Source of the DNA: Rhodopseudomonas palustris HaA2
GTDB lineage: Bacteria > Pseudomonadota > Alphaproteobacteria > Rhizobiales > Xanthobacteraceae
DNA length: 64,000 nt
Assembly: GCF_000013365.1 (NCBI RefSeq)
Contig: NC_007778.1
Coordinates: 1,798,001-1,862,000, forward strand
Direction: 5' to 3'
The translations under genes were made by a program, and so were the position numbers. Positions 54,149-64,000 of the stretch are shown piece after piece (the stretch's first letter is position 1; each line of letters starts with the position of its first letter). The notes under the pieces were generated by a model, which was not told the origin of the DNA, did not search any database, and saw only the letters and a program-made list of their open reading frames with translations.

Positions 54149-57100
54149 GCCATCATCAACGGAACCAACGGCAACGACAATCCCCTGGTCGGCTCGACCG
54201 GGGCGGATACCATTCATGGTCTGGATGGCGATGATCTCATCCGAGCCGGCAACGGCAACGATACCGTGTTCGGTGATGCCGGTGACGATATCCTCGACGG
54301 CGGCACCGGCTTCGATGTCTTGACCGGAGGCGCCGGCAACGACGCTCTGCTGGGCGGAAGCAATCTGGGCGGGCTGGACATTGCGGCCTATTCGGGCAAA
54401 TGGTCCGACTATACGATCACCGTCAACGCAGCCGGCAACTACACGGTCGTTGACAGGCGCGCGGGCAGTCCGGACGGCACGGATACGGTCAGCGGCGTCG
54501 AAGCGTTCCGCTTTGCCGCGCCGGACGGCAACGGCACCGTCGACTTTCTGCTGGCTGATCTTCTGAACGCGCCGCCGGTCGCGGGGGCCGACGTCGGCAC
54601 CGTCGCCGAGAGCGCCGGAACGCCAACGAGCGGCAACAGCGTCTTGGGCAACGTGCTCGGCAACGACAGCGATCCGAACGCGCCCTATGACGTGCTCTCG
54701 GTGTCGGCGATCGCGGGCGGCACCATCGGCTCGGAATTCGCCGGCAGCTTCGGCAAGATCACCCTCAATGCCGACGGCAGCTACACCTATGTGGTGAACG
54801 AAGCGGCGGTCGACGCGGCCGACGCGCCCGCGCCGGGCACCACCCTGACCGACCAGTTCACCTACACACTGAGCGATGCCGGCGGCCTCACCCAGACCGC
54901 GACGCTGACCATCACCATCACCGGCACCAACGACGCGCCGGTGGCGCAGGCGGATACGCTGTCGAGCTTCGTCACCAACGGCGCGGCGCGCACCATCGCG
55001 TTCAGCGAATTGACGGCGAACGATTCCGCCGGCCCGGCCAACGAGGCGGATCAGACCTTTACGGTCACCGGCGTGAGCAACGCCTCGGGCGGCACCGTCA
55101 CGATCAATAACAACGGCACCGCCGGCGACACCAGCGACGATTTCATCCAGTTCACGCCCGACGCCGGCTTCAACGGCACCGCCTCGTTCGACTACACCAT
55201 CACCGACAATGGCACGACCAACGGCGTCCCGAATCCGCTGACCAGCACCGGCCACGTGTCGTTCTCGGTGACTTCGCCGAACCACGCCCCGCAGGGTGAG
55301 GACGCCGTGGTCACCATTTCGGAAGATGGCGCGCACACCTTCCAGGTCTCCGATTTCGCCTTCAGTGATGCCGACCTGCCGGCCCAAACCTTGAACGCCG
55401 TGATCATCACGTCGTTGCCGGCCGCCGGCAGCCTGACGCTGAACGGCACGCCCGTGACGGCCGGCCAGGTGATCGCGGCCACCAGCATCCCGGGTCTGGT
55501 GTTTACCCCGGCGCCCGATGCCAATGGCGCCGGCTACGCCTCGTTCACCTTCCAGGTCCGCGACAGCGGCGGCACCGCCAATGGCGGCGTCGACACGGAT
55601 ACGACGGCTAACAGTTTCACCTTCAACGTCACGCCGGTGAACGACGGACCGGTGGCCGCGAACCCGATCGCAAACCAGTCCTCGCCCGAGGACCAGCAGT
55701 GGACCTTCCAGGTTCCGGCCGATGCCTTTAGCGATATCGACAGTCCGTCGCTGAATTATTCGGCGACGCTGGGCAATGGCGACCCATTGCCTGGGACACT
55801 CGTTTTCGATGCCTCGACGCGGACGTTCTCGGGCTCCCCGCCCCAGGATTACAACGGCACGTTCTCGCTGAAGGTGACGGCGTCGGATGGGACGTTGTCG
55901 GTGTCGGACATATTCGAGTTGACGATCACGCCTATGAACGACGCTGCGATCATCAGCGGCGACGTGGCGGGCGCGGTTGACGAGGATACGGTTGCGACGG
56001 CGACCGGGACGCTGCTGGCGTCGGACGTCGACAACGCGACGAACGCCTTCCAGGCGAATGCTGGATCGACGACCCATGGCAGCTACGTGGTCAACGCGGC
56101 TGGCGTGTGGACGTACACGCTCAACAACGCCGACACGGCGGTCGATGCGCTGAACAATCTGGACACGCTGAGCGACAGCTTCACGGTCCTGTCGGCGGAC
56201 GGCACGTCGCAGGTGGTGAGCATCACCATCACCGGCACCAACGACGCCGCGATCATCAGCGGCACTGCGACGGGCGCGGTTGACGAGGATACGGTTGCGA
56301 CGGCGACCGGGACGCTGCTGGCGTCGGACGTCGACAACGCGGCGAACGCCTTCCAGGCGAATGCTGGATCGACGACCCATGGCAGCTACGTGGTCAACGC
56401 GGCTGGCGTGTGGACATACACGCTCAACAACGCCGACACGGCGGTCGATGCGCTGAACAATCTGGACACGCTGAGCGACAGCTTCACGGTCCTGTCGGCG
56501 GACGGCACGTCGCAGGTGGTGAGCATCACCATCACCGGCACCAACGACGCTGCGATCATCAGCGGCGACGTGGCGGGCGCGGTTGACGAGGATACGGTTG
56601 CGACGGCGACCGGGACGCTGCTGGCGTCGGACGTCGACAACGCGACGAACGCCTTCCAGGCGAATGCTGGATCGACGACCCATGGCAGCTACGTGGTCAA
56701 CGCGGCTGGCGTGTGGACCTACACGCTCGACAACACCGACCCGGCGGTCAATGCGCTGAACAATCTGGACACGCTGAGCGACAGCTTCACGGTCCTGTCG
56801 GCGGACGGCACGTCGCAGGTGGTGAGCATCACCATCACCGGCACCAACGACGCTGCGATCATCAGCGGCACTGCGACGGGCGCGGTTGACGAGGATACGG
56901 TTGCGACGGCGACCGGGACGCTGCTGGCGTCGGACGTCGACAACGCGGCGAACGCCTTCCAGGCGAATGCTGGATCGACGACCCATGGCAGCTACGTGGT
57001 CAACGCGGCTGGCGTGTGGACCTACACGCTCGACAACACCGACCCGGCGGTCAATGCGCTGAACAATCTGGACACGCTGAGCGACAGCTTCACGGTCCTG

Positions 57101-60100
57101 TCGGCGGACGGCACGTCGCAGGTGGTGAGCATCACCATCACCGGCACCAACGACGCTGCGATCATCAGCGGCGACGTGGCGGGCGCGGTTGACGAGGATA
57201 CGGTTGCGACGGCGACCGGGACGCTGCTGGCGTCGGACGTCGACAACGCGACGAACGCCTTCCAGGCGAATGCTGGATCGACGACCCATGGCAGCTACGT
57301 GGTCAACGCGGCTGGCGTGTGGACCTACACGCTCGACAACGCCGATACGGCGGTCGATGCGCTGAACAATCTGGACACGCTGAGCGACAGCTTCACGGTC
57401 CTGTCGGCGGACGGCACGTCGCAGGTGGTGAGCATCACCATCACCGGCACCAACGACGCTGCGATCATCAGCGGCACTGCGACGGGCGCGGTTGACGAGG
57501 ATACGGTTGCGACGGCGACCGGGACGCTGCTGGCGTCGGACGTCGACAACGCGGCGAACGCCTTCCAGGCGAATGCTGGATCGACGACCCATGGCAGCTA
57601 CGTGGTCAACGCGGCTGGCGTGTGGACATACACGCTCGACAACGCCGACACGGCGGTCGATGCGCTGAACAATCTGGACACGCTGAGCGACAGCTTCACG
57701 GTCCTGTCGGCGGACGGCACGTCGCAGGTGGTGAGCATCACCATCACCGGCACCAACGACGCTGCGATCATCAGCGGCACTGCGACGGGCGCGGTTGACG
57801 AGGATACGGTTGCGACGGCGACCGGGACGCTGCTGGCGTCGGACGTCGACAACGCGGCGAACGCCTTCCAGGCGAATGCTGGATCGACGACCCATGGCAG
57901 CTACGTGGTCAACGCGGCTGGCGTGTGGACATACACGCTCGACAACGCCGACACGGCGGTCGATGCGCTGAACAATCTGGACACGCTGAGCGACAGCTTC
58001 ACGGTCCTGTCGGCGGACGGCACGTCGCAGGTGGTGAGCATCACCATCACCGGCACCAACGACGCTGCGATCATCAGCGGCACTGCGACGGGCGCGGTTG
58101 ACGAGGATACGGTTGCGACGGCGACCGGGACGCTGCTGGCGTCGGACGTCGACAACGCGGCGAACGCCTTCCAGGCGAATGCTGGATCGACGACCCATGG
58201 CAGCTACGTGGTCAACGCGGCTGGCGTGTGGACATACACGCTCAACAACGCCGACACGGCGGTCGATGCGCTGAACAATCTGGACACGCTGAGCGACAGC
58301 TTCACGGTCCTGTCGGCGGACGGCACGTCGCAGGTGGTGAGCATCACCATCACCGGCACCAACGACGCTGCGATCATCAGCGGCGACGTGGCGGGCGCGG
58401 TTGACGAGGATACGGTTGCGACGGCGACCGGGACGCTGCTGGCGTCGGACGTCGACAACGCGACGAACGCCTTCCAGGCGAATGCTGGATCGACGACCCA
58501 TGGCAGCTACGTGGTCGATGGGACGGGCACCTGGACCTACACGCTCAACAACGCCGACCCGGCGGTCAATGCGCTGAACGATCTCGGCACGCTGAGCGAC
58601 AGCTTCACGGTCCTGTCGGCGGACGGCACGTCGCAGGTGGTGAGCATCACCATCACCGGCACCAACGACGCTGCGATCATCAGCGGCACTGCGACGGGCG
58701 CGGTTGACGAGGATACGGTTGCGACGGCGACCGGGACGCTGCTGGCGTCGGACGTCGACAACGCGGCGAACGCCTTCCAGGCGAATGCTGGATCGACGAC
58801 CCATGGCAGCTACGTGGTCAACGCGGCTGGCGTGTGGACCTACACGCTCGACAACACCGACCCGGCGGTCAATGCGCTGAACGATCTCGGCACGCTGAGC
58901 GACAGCTTCACGGTCCTGTCGGCGGACGGCACGTCGCAGGTGGTGAGCATCACCATCACCGGCACCAACGACGCTGCGATCATCAGCGGCACTGCGACGG
59001 GCGCGGTTGACGAGGATACGGTTGCGACGGCGACCGGTACGTTGACGGCGTCTGACGTCGACAACGCGGCGAACGTCTTCCAGGCGAATGCCGGATCGAC
59101 GACCCATGGCAGCTACGCCGTCACCGCGGCTGGCGTGTGGACCTACACGCTCGACAACACCGACCCGGCGGTCAATGCGCTGAACGATCTCGGCACGCTG
59201 AGCGACAGCTTCACGGTCCTGTCGGCGGACGGCACGTCGCAGGTGGTGAGCATCACCATCACCGGCACCAACGATGCTGCGATCATCAGCGGCACTGCGA
59301 CGGGCGCGGTTGACGAGGATACGGTTGCGACGGCGACCGGGACGCTGCTGGCGTCGGACGTCGACAACGCGGCGAACGCCTTCCAGGCGAATGCTGGATC
59401 GACGACCCATGGCAGCTACGTGGTCGATGGGACGGGCACCTGGACCTACACGCTCGACAACACCGACCCGGCGGTCAATGCGCTGAACGATCTCGGCACG
59501 CTGAGCGACAGCTTCACGGTCCTGTCGGCGGACGGCACGTCGCAGGTGGTGAGCATCACCATCACCGGCACCAACGACGCTGCGATCATCAGCGGCACTG
59601 CGACGGGCGCGGTTGACGAGGATACGGTTGCGACGGCGACCGGTACGTTGACGGCGTCGGACGTCGACAACGCGGCGAACGCCTTCCAGGCGAATGCTGG
59701 ATCGACGACCCATGGCAGCTACGTGGTCGATGGGACGGGCGTGTGGACGTACACGCTCAACAACGCCGACACGGCGGTCGATGCGCTGAACAATCTGGAC
59801 ACGCTGAGCGACAGCTTCACGGTCCTGTCGGCGGACGGCACGTCGCAGGTGGTGAGCATCACCATCACCGGCACCAACGACGCTGCGATCATCAGCGGCG
59901 ACGTGGCGGGCGCGGTTGACGAGGATACGGTTGCGACGGCGACCGGGACGCTGCTGGCGTCGGACGTCGACAACGCGACGAACGCCTTCCAGGCGAATGC
60001 TGGATCGACGACCCATGGCAGCTACGTGGTCGATGGGACGGGCACCTGGACCTACACGCTCGACAACACCGACCCGGCGGTCAATGCGCTGAACGATCTC

Positions 60101-63100
60101 GGCACGCTGAGCGACAGCTTCACGGTCCTGTCGGCGGACGGCACGTCACAGGTGGTGAGCATCACCATCACCGGCACCAACGACGCGCCGGTGATCGACG
60201 GTGATCCGGATGTGACCGGCGTGCAGCCGATTCCGACCCAGACCGTGGCCGAGGACGGCACCGTGGCGGCGCTGGCCGCGCGCGTGCAGCAGCTGATCGC
60301 CGGCGGCATCAGCGACGTCGACGGCGAAGCCGTGACGCTGACGCTGACGCTGACCTATCCGGCGGGCAGCGGCATTGCTTCGCAGCAGATCCTCGTCAAT
60401 CCGGCGGTCGACTTCACCTGGACTCCGCCGACGAACTTCAACGGCACGATCCAGGTCGACCTAGCGGCGTTCGACGGAACGGCCACCACCCACGCCGGCT
60501 TCGACCTGGTGGTGACCCCGGTCAACGACGCGCCGGTTCTGACCGGTTCGGCGGCGACGCTGGCTGCGGGTGTCGAGGACACCACTTACACGGTGTCCGC
60601 CGCGGACTTGCTGGCGGGCTTCACGGACGTCGATGGCGATACGCTGAGCGTTGCGGATCTGTCGGCGAACCATGGCGTCGTGACCGACAACGGCGACGGC
60701 ACTTACACGATCGCGCCGACGTCGAACTACAATGGTCCGGTGACCCTGAGCTACAATGTCGTCGACGGCCAGACCGGTGTGACCGCGGCGACGCAGACCT
60801 TTGCGCTGGCTGCGGCCCCCGACCTCGACACGGTCCTGACCAATGCGGCGCTCGATCCCGACGTGCTCGACGCCAACGGCAATCTGCACTTCGGCAGCGG
60901 CAATGCCGGCACCGGCTTCGCCGTGGCGACCGACGCCGTCGACGCACCCGGCGTCGAACTCGGCCTCAGCGCGGTGCTGCGCTACAGCGGCACCGCTCCG
61001 ATCGACCTGACGCTCGACCCGACCGGCCACACCTATGTGGTCCCGGCCGGCACGGCCGGCGGTACGCCGCAGGACGGTGCGGGGTCCGCCGACGACAACT
61101 GGGCGCGCTGGAACTTCAGCTTCTCGATCGGCGCCGATGCCGATATGAGCGGCAACGAAACCATCGGCGACCTCGACTATCGCTTCACGATCAGCAGCAT
61201 CGGTGAAAGCGGAGCGCTCACCGAGCTCCTGTCCTACACCGTTGCCCAGATCGCGGAAGCATATGACTTGCTGTATGGACCAGGAGCAGGGGCGGCCTTC
61301 CTGAACCAAAGCATCTATCAGGACACGATCAACCTTGAATGGGCGCACATTCTCGGCTCGGATCCAAACCATCCGTTCGATCCGAACCTGCCCGGCTACT
61401 ACCAGATCGACCTGGTGGCCTCGAAGGACGGCTCGACGCTGGTCAGCGACTACATCAAGGTCCGCGTCAATTCCGCTCCTGATGCGCAAGATGACGTCAA
61501 TGGACTCGAAACGCTGAAGGAGGCGGGCGTCGCTGCCGGCGATGCGGCGGCGACCGGCAATGTGCTGACCAACGACGCCGATCCGGACACGCTGCCGACG
61601 CCGGACAAGCCCCTGCTGGTCGTCACCCAGGTCGGCGTCACGGCGGTGGCCTCGACCGGCACCACGATCGACGGCACCTACGGCACCCTGACCATCGCGG
61701 CCAACGGCGCCTGGAGCTACGCGCTCGACGACGCGCTCCCGACCACCCAGGCGCTGCAGGTGGGCCTCAATGGCACCGAGACCTTCACCTACACCGTCGC
61801 CGATCGCTTCGGCGTCACCGACACCGCGACCCTGACGCTGTCGATCGACGGCAGCAACGACGCGCCGGTGGCGTATGTCGTGCCGGCGTTCCCGTCGATC
61901 GCCGAGGACGCTTCGTTCTCGGGCACGGTCGGCCTGAACTTGCCGGTGGCGCTGTTCGCCTCCGACGTCGACAACGCCCTGAATCCGTCTTCGCTGACCT
62001 TCACCGGTGCGACGATCACGATCGGAGCAACGGTCATCAACGTCAGCGACCTCGCCGCCGCCGGCATCGACTACACGCCGGGCAGCGGTGTGTTCCACTT
62101 CAACGGCGCCGTCGCGGCCTATCAGTCGCTTGGGGTCGGCGATAGCGCGGAGGTGGTGGTGTCGTTCACCGCCACCGACGGCAGCGCCGTCAGCAATGCC
62201 GGCTCGGTGAGCTTCACCGTCACCGGCACCAACGACGCGCCGACCACTTCGGCGGTGACGCTGACGTCGGTCGCCGAAGACAGCGGCGCGCGTCTAATCA
62301 CGCAGGCCGAGCTGCTGGACAATGCCGTCGACATCGACGGCGACATCCTGACCGCGACCGGCCTCACCATCGCGTCCGGCAAGGGGACGCTGGTCAACAA
62401 CACCGACGGCACCTGGAGCTATACCCCGGCCGCCAACGACGACACCGTGGTGTCGTTCAGCTACACCATCGTGGACGGCCACACCGGCTCGGTTGCCGGC
62501 TCGGCCACCCTCGACATCACGCCGGTCAACGACGCCCCCACGCTCGGATTCCGTCAGGGCTTCGAGGACGATAGCGCGGGCATCATCGACGGTCTCGCCA
62601 GCAACGGCACGACTTACGGACATCTGGCGATCGTCAACACTTTCCAATCCGCAAGCGGAACGGTCTCCGCGGCCGACGGCGGCGACTTCGCCGTGTTCAC
62701 CCAGGCAGGACCGCTCAATGACGAGTCCGGCCCGTTCACCCGGTTCGACGGCTACCGCTCGGAGTTCGTCGACGGTCTCACCACCAGCGTGAAGGTCTAT
62801 CTGGACACCAACCTGGCGTCGGGCGAGGGCTTCGACTATTCCGTCGCGGCCAACCGCACCAATGGAAATCACCTTCGCGACTACATCTTCCATGTCACCA
62901 AGGACAGCTCGACCGGCCAATTGCTGGTCGGCGCCTCCAACAACACCAACTTCAACCCGCGTGAAGACCTCGACACGCTGGCCAACCACGGCACGATCAC
63001 CAGTTCGGGCTGGTACACGCTGCAGTACGTGTTCCGCGACAATGGCGGCGTGCTGGCGGTCGAACTCTCCGTGCTCGACAGCGCCGGTGCGGTCGTGTTC

Positions 63101-64000
63101 ACGCAAACGCTCTCGAGCCCGTCCGATCTCATCACGGACGTTGGCGGCAACCGCTACGGCTGGTTCACCAATATCGACGTGACCGAGGGCATCGCGGTCG
63201 ACAGCTTCACGCTGGGCGATTTCACCGGCAAGGTGAGCGAGCTGGCGGGCACCAAGGACGACTCCGCCACCATCCACAGAGACAGCGGCATCATCCCGCT
63301 GCGCGACGTCGATCTCGGCGACAGCCATACCGTGACGTTCCTGTCGCAGGCGGACGGCTATCTCGGCAGCTTCTCGCTGGCGACCGCCGACAGCACCTTC
63401 GACGGCGAGGGCAAGGTGACCTGGACCTTCCAGGTTGCCGACAGCGCGCTCGACGCGCTCAAGGCCGGCGAGGTGAGGACGCAGTCCTACACCGTCACCG
63501 TGGACGACGGCAACGGTGGCACCGCCTCGCAGGTGGTCTCGGTGACCCTGACCGGCGCCAATGACGGCGCCGTGGTCGGCGGCACCGTGGTCGGCAGCGT
63601 CACCGAAGACGGCGACGGTCTCGCCGCGTTCCAGACCACCGGCGGCACTCTCACCGTCGACGACAAGGATGCCGGCGAGAGCTTCTACCAGGAAGCGGCG
63701 GCGAACACCGCCTACGGCTCGTACACGCTCGCCGCCAATGGTGAGTGGGTCTATACGCTCGCCAACGGCCACGCGGCCGTGCAGAGCCTGGCGGCCGGCG
63801 AAAGCCTCACCGACAGCTTCACGGCCAGGACGATCGACGGCACGCTGCAGACCGTGACGATCACCATCAACGGCGCCAACGACATCACCAGCACGGTGAG
63901 CGGCAGTGTCGATAACACGGCGACCAAGGGCGGTAGTGGAAACGAACTGATCGTCGGTACGGGCATCCCGGCCAGCGGGTTTGGGCTGGTCAACCAGACC
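54146..64000 (+). CDS. Second giant RTX/VCBS-repeat protein, 3' end beyond the window
   Basis: Open from ATG 54146 to the window end, this encodes at least 3,285 residues. Residues about 11-73 are Ca-binding RTX nonapeptides (GLDGDDLIRAGNGNDTVFGD and GGAGNDALLGG). Two VCBS/cadherin-like domains follow, then a dystroglycan-like domain (EDQQWTFQVPADAFSDIDS). Residues about 598-2011 are 14 tandem 101-residue VCBS repeats. Cadherin-like and further VCBS domains (about 2090-2780) precede a concanavalin-like beta-sandwich region (about 2800-3030), then one more VCBS unit. There is no Sec signal; export by the nearby type I system is likely, but the C-terminal signal is outside the window. It probably acts in adhesion, and a RTX start is unusual. 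Confidence 0.88.
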   Translation, partial: MAIINGTNGNDNPLVGSTGADTIHGLDGDDLIRAGNGNDTVFGDAGDDILDGGTGFDVLTGGAGNDALLGGSNLGGLDIAAYSGKWSDYTITVNAAGNYTVVDRRAGSPDGTDTVSGVEAFRFAAPDGNGTVDFLLADLLNAPPVAGADVGTVAESAGTPTSGNSVLGNVLGNDSDPNAPYDVLSVSAIAGGTIGSEFAGSFGKITLNADGSYTYVVNEAAVDAADAPAPGTTLTDQFTYTLSDAGGLTQTATLTITITGTNDAPVAQADTLSSFVTNGAARTIAFSELTANDSAGPANEADQTFTVTGVSNASGGTVTINNNGTAGDTSDDFIQFTPDAGFNGTASFDYTITDNGTTNGVPNPLTSTGHVSFSVTSPNHAPQGEDAVVTISEDGAHTFQVSDFAFSDADLPAQTLNAVIITSLPAAGSLTLNGTPVTAGQVIAATSIPGLVFTPAPDANGAGYASFTFQVRDSGGTANGGVDTDTTANSFTFNVTPVNDGPVAANPIANQSSPEDQQWTFQVPADAFSDIDSPSLNYSATLGNGDPLPGTLVFDASTRTFSGSPPQDYNGTFSLKVTASDGTLSVSDIFELTITPMNDAAIISGDVAGAVDEDTVATATGTLLASDVDNATNAFQANAGSTTHGSYVVNAAGVWTYTLNNADTAVDALNNLDTLSDSFTVLSADGTSQVVSITITGTNDAAIISGTATGAVDEDTVATATGTLLASDVDNAANAFQANAGSTTHGSYVVNAAGVWTYTLNNADTAVDALNNLDTLSDSFTVLSADGTSQVVSITITGTNDAAIISGDVAGAVDEDTVATATGTLLASDVDNATNAFQANAGSTTHGSYVVNAAGVWTYTLDNTDPAVNALNNLDTLSDSFTVLSADGTSQVVSITITGTNDAAIISGTATGAVDEDTVATATGTLLASDVDNAANAFQANAGSTTHGSYVVNAAGVWTYTLDNTDPAVNALNNLDTLSDSFTVLSADGTSQVVSITITGTNDAAIISGDVAGAVDEDTVATATGTLLASDVDNATNAFQANAGSTTHGSYVVNAAGVWTYTLDNADTAVDALNNLDTLSDSFTVLSADGTSQVVSITITGTNDAAIISGTATGAVDEDTVATATGTLLASDVDNAANAFQANAGSTTHGSYVVNAAGVWTYTLDNADTAVDALNNLDTLSDSFTVLSADGTSQVVSITITGTNDAAIISGTATGAVDEDTVATATGTLLASDVDNAANAFQANAGSTTHGSYVVNAAGVWTYTLDNADTAVDALNNLDTLSDSFTVLSADGTSQVVSITITGTNDAAIISGTATGAVDEDTVATATGTLLASDVDNAANAFQANAGSTTHGSYVVNAAGVWTYTLNNADTAVDALNNLDTLSDSFTVLSADGTSQVVSITITGTNDAAIISGDVAGAVDEDTVATATGTLLASDVDNATNAFQANAGSTTHGSYVVDGTGTWTYTLNNADPAVNALNDLGTLSDSFTVLSADGTSQVVSITITGTNDAAIISGTATGAVDEDTVATATGTLLASDVDNAANAFQANAGSTTHGSYVVNAAGVWTYTLDNTDPAVNALNDLGTLSDSFTVLSADGTSQVVSITITGTNDAAIISGTATGAVDEDTVATATGTLTASDVDNAANVFQANAGSTTHGSYAVTAAGVWTYTLDNTDPAVNALNDLGTLSDSFTVLSADGTSQVVSITITGTNDAAIISGTATGAVDEDTVATATGTLLASDVDNAANAFQANAGSTTHGSYVVDGTGTWTYTLDNTDPAVNALNDLGTLSDSFTVLSADGTSQVVSITITGTNDAAIISGTATGAVDEDTVATATGTLTASDVDNAANAFQANAGSTTHGSYVVDGTGVWTYTLNNADTAVDALNNLDTLSDSFTVLSADGTSQVVSITITGTNDAAIISGDVAGAVDEDTVATATGTLLASDVDNATNAFQANAGSTTHGSYVVDGTGTWTYTLDNTDPAVNALNDLGTLSDSFTVLSADGTSQVVSITITGTNDAPVIDGDPDVTGVQPIPTQTVAEDGTVAALAARVQQLIAGGISDVDGEAVTLTLTLTYPAGSGIASQQILVNPAVDFTWTPPTNFNGTIQVDLAAFDGTATTHAGFDLVVTPVNDAPVLTGSAATLAAGVEDTTYTVSAADLLAGFTDVDGDTLSVADLSANHGVVTDNGDGTYTIAPTSNYNGPVTLSYNVVDGQTGVTAATQTFALAAAPDLDTVLTNAALDPDVLDANGNLHFGSGNAGTGFAVATDAVDAPGVELGLSAVLRYSGTAPIDLTLDPTGHTYVVPAGTAGGTPQDGAGSADDNWARWNFSFSIGADADMSGNETIGDLDYRFTISSIGESGALTELLSYTVAQIAEAYDLLYGPGAGAAFLNQSIYQDTINLEWAHILGSDPNHPFDPNLPGYYQIDLVASKDGSTLVSDYIKVRVNSAPDAQDDVNGLETLKEAGVAAGDAAATGNVLTNDADPDTLPTPDKPLLVVTQVGVTAVASTGTTIDGTYGTLTIAANGAWSYALDDALPTTQALQVGLNGTETFTYTVADRFGVTDTATLTLSIDGSNDAPVAYVVPAFPSIAEDASFSGTVGLNLPVALFASDVDNALNPSSLTFTGATITIGATVINVSDLAAAGIDYTPGSGVFHFNGAVAAYQSLGVGDSAEVVVSFTATDGSAVSNAGSVSFTVTGTNDAPTTSAVTLTSVAEDSGARLITQAELLDNAVDIDGDILTATGLTIASGKGTLVNNTDGTWSYTPAANDDTVVSFSYTIVDGHTGSVAGSATLDITPVNDAPTLGFRQGFEDDSAGIIDGLASNGTTYGHLAIVNTFQSASGTVSAADGGDFAVFTQAGPLNDESGPFTRFDGYRSEFVDGLTTSVKVYLDTNLASGEGFDYSVAANRTNGNHLRDYIFHVTKDSSTGQLLVGASNNTNFNPREDLDTLANHGTITSSGWYTLQYVFRDNGGVLAVELSVLDSAGAVVFTQTLSSPSDLITDVGGNRYGWFTNIDVTEGIAVDSFTLGDFTGKVSELAGTKDDSATIHRDSGIIPLRDVDLGDSHTVTFLSQADGYLGSFSLATADSTFDGEGKVTWTFQVADSALDALKAGEVRTQSYTVTVDDGNGGTASQVVSVTLTGANDGAVVGGTVVGSVTEDGDGLAAFQTTGGTLTVDDKDAGESFYQEAAANTAYGSYTLAANGEWVYTLANGHAAVQSLAAGESLTDSFTARTIDGTLQTVTITINGANDITSTVSGSVDNTATKGGSGNELIVGTGIPASGFGLVNQT
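55937..60178. repeat. Fourteen tandem 303-bp VCBS-coding repeats, exact period
   Basis: Unit starts (aacgacgc.gcgatcatcagcgg) recur every 303 bp from 55937 to 59876, with the next anchor at 60179, so no copy has an indel. Copies are almost identical. Two linked variants occur: GDVAGAV with DNATN (copies 1, 3, 5, 9 and 14) and GTATGAV with DNAAN (the others). The C-terminal half of the unit varies independently (NNADTAVDALNNLD versus DNTDPAVNALNDLG). Confidence 0.93.

Noticed and set aside
54140-60016. A 1,958-codon open frame on the minus strand across the repeat array
   Set aside because: It is the antisense of the second giant gene. The identical 303-bp units happen to have no stop in that frame, and the product is Arg/Val-rich with no family features.
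55937-60178. CRISPR array or satellite DNA
   Set aside because: The 303-bp units are contiguous, in frame and encode VCBS domains, with no spacers.

Overview
The window looks like a chromosomal segment of an alphaproteobacterium of the Rhodopseudomonas/Bradyrhizobium group (Nitrobacteraceae). The support is high GC, a monohaem cytochrome that closely resembles Rhodopseudomonas palustris cytochrome c-556, long palindromic intergenic elements of the kind common in these genomes, and the gene families present. The assignment rests on recognition from memory, not on a database search.

Left part (1-18 kb): envelope polysaccharide genes. After a truncated FAH-family hydrolase and an MsbA-like ABC exporter come galE and a complete ADP-heptose/inner-core set: waaC, gmhB, gmhA, waaF, hldD and hldE. 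Next are a membrane-bound nucleotide-sugar 4,6-dehydratase (WbpM/CapD type), a WecA/WbpL-type phosphoglycosyltransferase, a UPF0104 membrane protein, a decayed sugar-epimerase fragment, and an oxidoreductase/aminotransferase pair. That pair best fits the GnnA/GnnB route to 2,3-diamino-glucose for lipid A. murJ follows.

Middle part (18-38.5 kb): mixed metabolism. It holds a NodU-family carbamoyltransferase, a small secreted Arg/Gly-repeat protein, and a molybdopterin hydroxylase large subunit followed by cytochrome c-556 and a dihaem cytochrome c. It also has an AsnC effector domain, thiD, and a translationally coupled YqcI/YcgG (GntA/DcsA-like haem N-hydroxylase) plus DUF1989 pair. Then come pmtA, a COG2908 phosphoesterase coupled to a glycosyltransferase, a threonine dehydratase, an Ala/Pro-rich protein, an MFS transporter, a dipeptide epimerase and an mlaEFD lipid transport operon.

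Right part (38.5-64 kb): an accessory surface-protein locus. A decayed IS3 element and a DUF4407 membrane/coiled-coil protein precede a TolC-like outer-membrane factor and a LapB-type type I secretion ABC transporter. Small proteins and a solo transposase-OrfA-like HTH protein follow in AT-richer DNA. Two giant repeat proteins come last: a complete 2,127-residue VCBS/cadherin-like protein with a possible LapG-type PAAG site near residue 121, and a protein of more than 3,285 residues that runs off the window. The second carries RTX repeats at its N-terminus and 14 tandem 303-bp VCBS repeats with no length change. No HlyD-type membrane fusion protein is present in the window. The most interesting items are this adhesin/exporter locus and the GntA-like/DUF1989 pair.
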